This document shows, in pieces, positions 4,966 through 5,460 of a DNA stretch of 5,460 bases. The number at the start of each line of letters is the position of its first letter. Within the stretch, counting starts at the first letter, position 1. The notes beneath the pieces were generated by a model that was not told the DNA's origin, did no database searches, and saw nothing but the letters and a program-made list of their open reading frames with translations. The position numbers were made by a program, and so were the translations under genes. The DNA is from Rubritepida sp. GTDB lineage: Bacteria; Pseudomonadota; Alphaproteobacteria; Acetobacterales; Acetobacteraceae. The stretch lies in contig JAQGHZ010000126.1 of NCBI GenBank assembly GCA_028291485.1, positions 1 to 5,460 on the forward strand, in the 5' to 3' direction.

Positions 4966-5460
4966 TCCTCGAACTCGCCCTCGGCGCGCCCCCGCGCTGC
5001 CCGAGCCATCCGCTGCTCGCCGCCACGCCGGTCTGGCAGGGGGAGACCGTGACCTGGTTCCGGCCCCAGGGTCGGGAGGAGGGCGACGATGCTCCGTTGC
5101 TGCAGCGCCGCCGCCGCGTCTGGGAGGCGGTCCAGCCACTCCCGCCCGGGGACGCGACCTGCTGGCCCGGCACCTGGCCCGCGCCGGAGCCAGCCATCCC
5201 CGACCCGGCCGCCCTGCCCGTGGCCCGCTTCGTCGGCCGCCGGGCGAAGCTGGCCGAGGGCGTGACCTGGCTGGAGGGCCGCATCGAGGCCCTGGGTGAT
5301 GGCCAACAAGGCAGGCGCCGGCGCGTCGGCCGGCTGGTGCTGGAAGGCGAGGCGCCCGACCTCCTCCGCCTCGCCGCCGAACTGGCCCGCACGTTACCGC
5401 TGCTGCCGGCCGGTGCCTCGCTGGCCGAGGAAGCGCTGGCGCTGGCCGAGGGCCGCGCGC
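4962..5460 (+). CDS. Probable diverged CYTH-domain protein, 3' end outside window (possible CYTH-CHAD)
   Basis: An uninterrupted frame of 166 codons runs to the window's end with strongly G/C third positions. Other frames here are less consistent and, on the minus strand, low-complexity. It opens LILELALGAPP, like the first strand of CYTH (triphosphate-tunnel) proteins. It closes with GRLVLEGEAPDLLRLAAELA, then LPLLPAGASLAEEALALAEG, like the C-terminal strand and helix (the 'PLRP..SKAERGY' region) of that fold. The catalytic ExExK signature is degraded (Glu4, Ala6, Gly8), and the usual YYDT block is missing. Inorganic triphosphatase activity is therefore doubtful, and a binding role for polyphosphate or nucleotide is more likely. 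CYTH domains are often followed by a CHAD domain, which would lie beyond the window. The start is proposed at CTG 4962, overlapping the sixA-like TGA, with GGAG eight bases upstream; GTG 5049 is the alternative. The coding call is fairly sure; the family is moderate. Confidence 0.6.
   Translation, partial: MILELALGAPPRCPSHPLLAATPVWQGETVTWFRPQGREEGDDAPLLQRRRRVWEAVQPLPPGDATCWPGTWPAPEPAIPDPAALPVARFVGRRAKLAEGVTWLEGRIEALGDGQQGRRRRVGRLVLEGEAPDLLRLAAELARTLPLLPAGASLAEEALALAEGRA

Noticed and set aside
4823..5392. Plus-strand and minus-strand open frames overlapping the CYTH-like region (4823-5299 plus; 4845-5309 and 4871-5392 minus)
   Set aside because: They are Arg/Pro/Ser-rich with no recognisable strands or helices, and their starts lie within the sixA-like gene or without ribosome binding sites. 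The frame from 4962 has better third-position bias and family resemblance.

Overview
The window is very GC-rich, with strong G/C preference at third codon positions. It carries an intact tripartite-tricarboxylate (Bug/TctC) receptor, the remnant of a second one, a creatininase-family amidohydrolase, a DUF6134-like exported protein and a palindromic intergenic repeat. Together these suggest an alphaproteobacterial chromosome, most likely Acetobacteraceae (Roseomonas-like). That placement is an inference from gene content and style; no rRNA or other marker is present.

Layout. (1) Plus strand, 2-1371: the C-terminal 213 residues of a class I DNA photolyase, overlapped by four bases (GTGA) by a PPP-type metallophosphoesterase that resembles the phosphatase module of bacterial polynucleotide kinase-phosphatases. 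(2) 1372-1495: a convergent intergenic gap holding a 47-bp element of two hairpins inside an imperfect outer stem. (3) Minus strand, 4328 down to 1496: a DUF6134-like exported protein, a complete Bug receptor, a decayed Bug receptor gene that has lost nearly all of its middle, and a creatininase-family hydrolase whose ATG lies one base after the remnant's old stop codon. (4) Plus strand, 4432 to the end: a SixA-like histidine phosphatase, then an open reading frame running off the window. This last frame has no ATG start, appears to begin at a CTG overlapping the sixA-like stop, and looks like a diverged CYTH domain.

How the genes work together. Photolyase and phosphoesterase are translationally coupled, which hints at (but does not prove) a nucleic-acid or nucleotide role for the phosphoesterase. 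Bug receptors plus a creatininase-family amidohydrolase suggest capture and hydrolysis of a small carboxylate or amide; no TctA/TctB membrane subunits are in view. The SixA-like and CYTH-like genes are tightly overlapped and may both act on phosphorylated or polyphosphate substrates.

There is no stretch above 300 bases without a gene. I saw no tRNA, rRNA, CRISPR array, insertion sequence or convincing U-tract terminator. I did not find a clearly new multi-gene system. The points most worth a second look are the internally deleted Bug gene, the CTG-started CYTH-like gene and the palindromic repeat.
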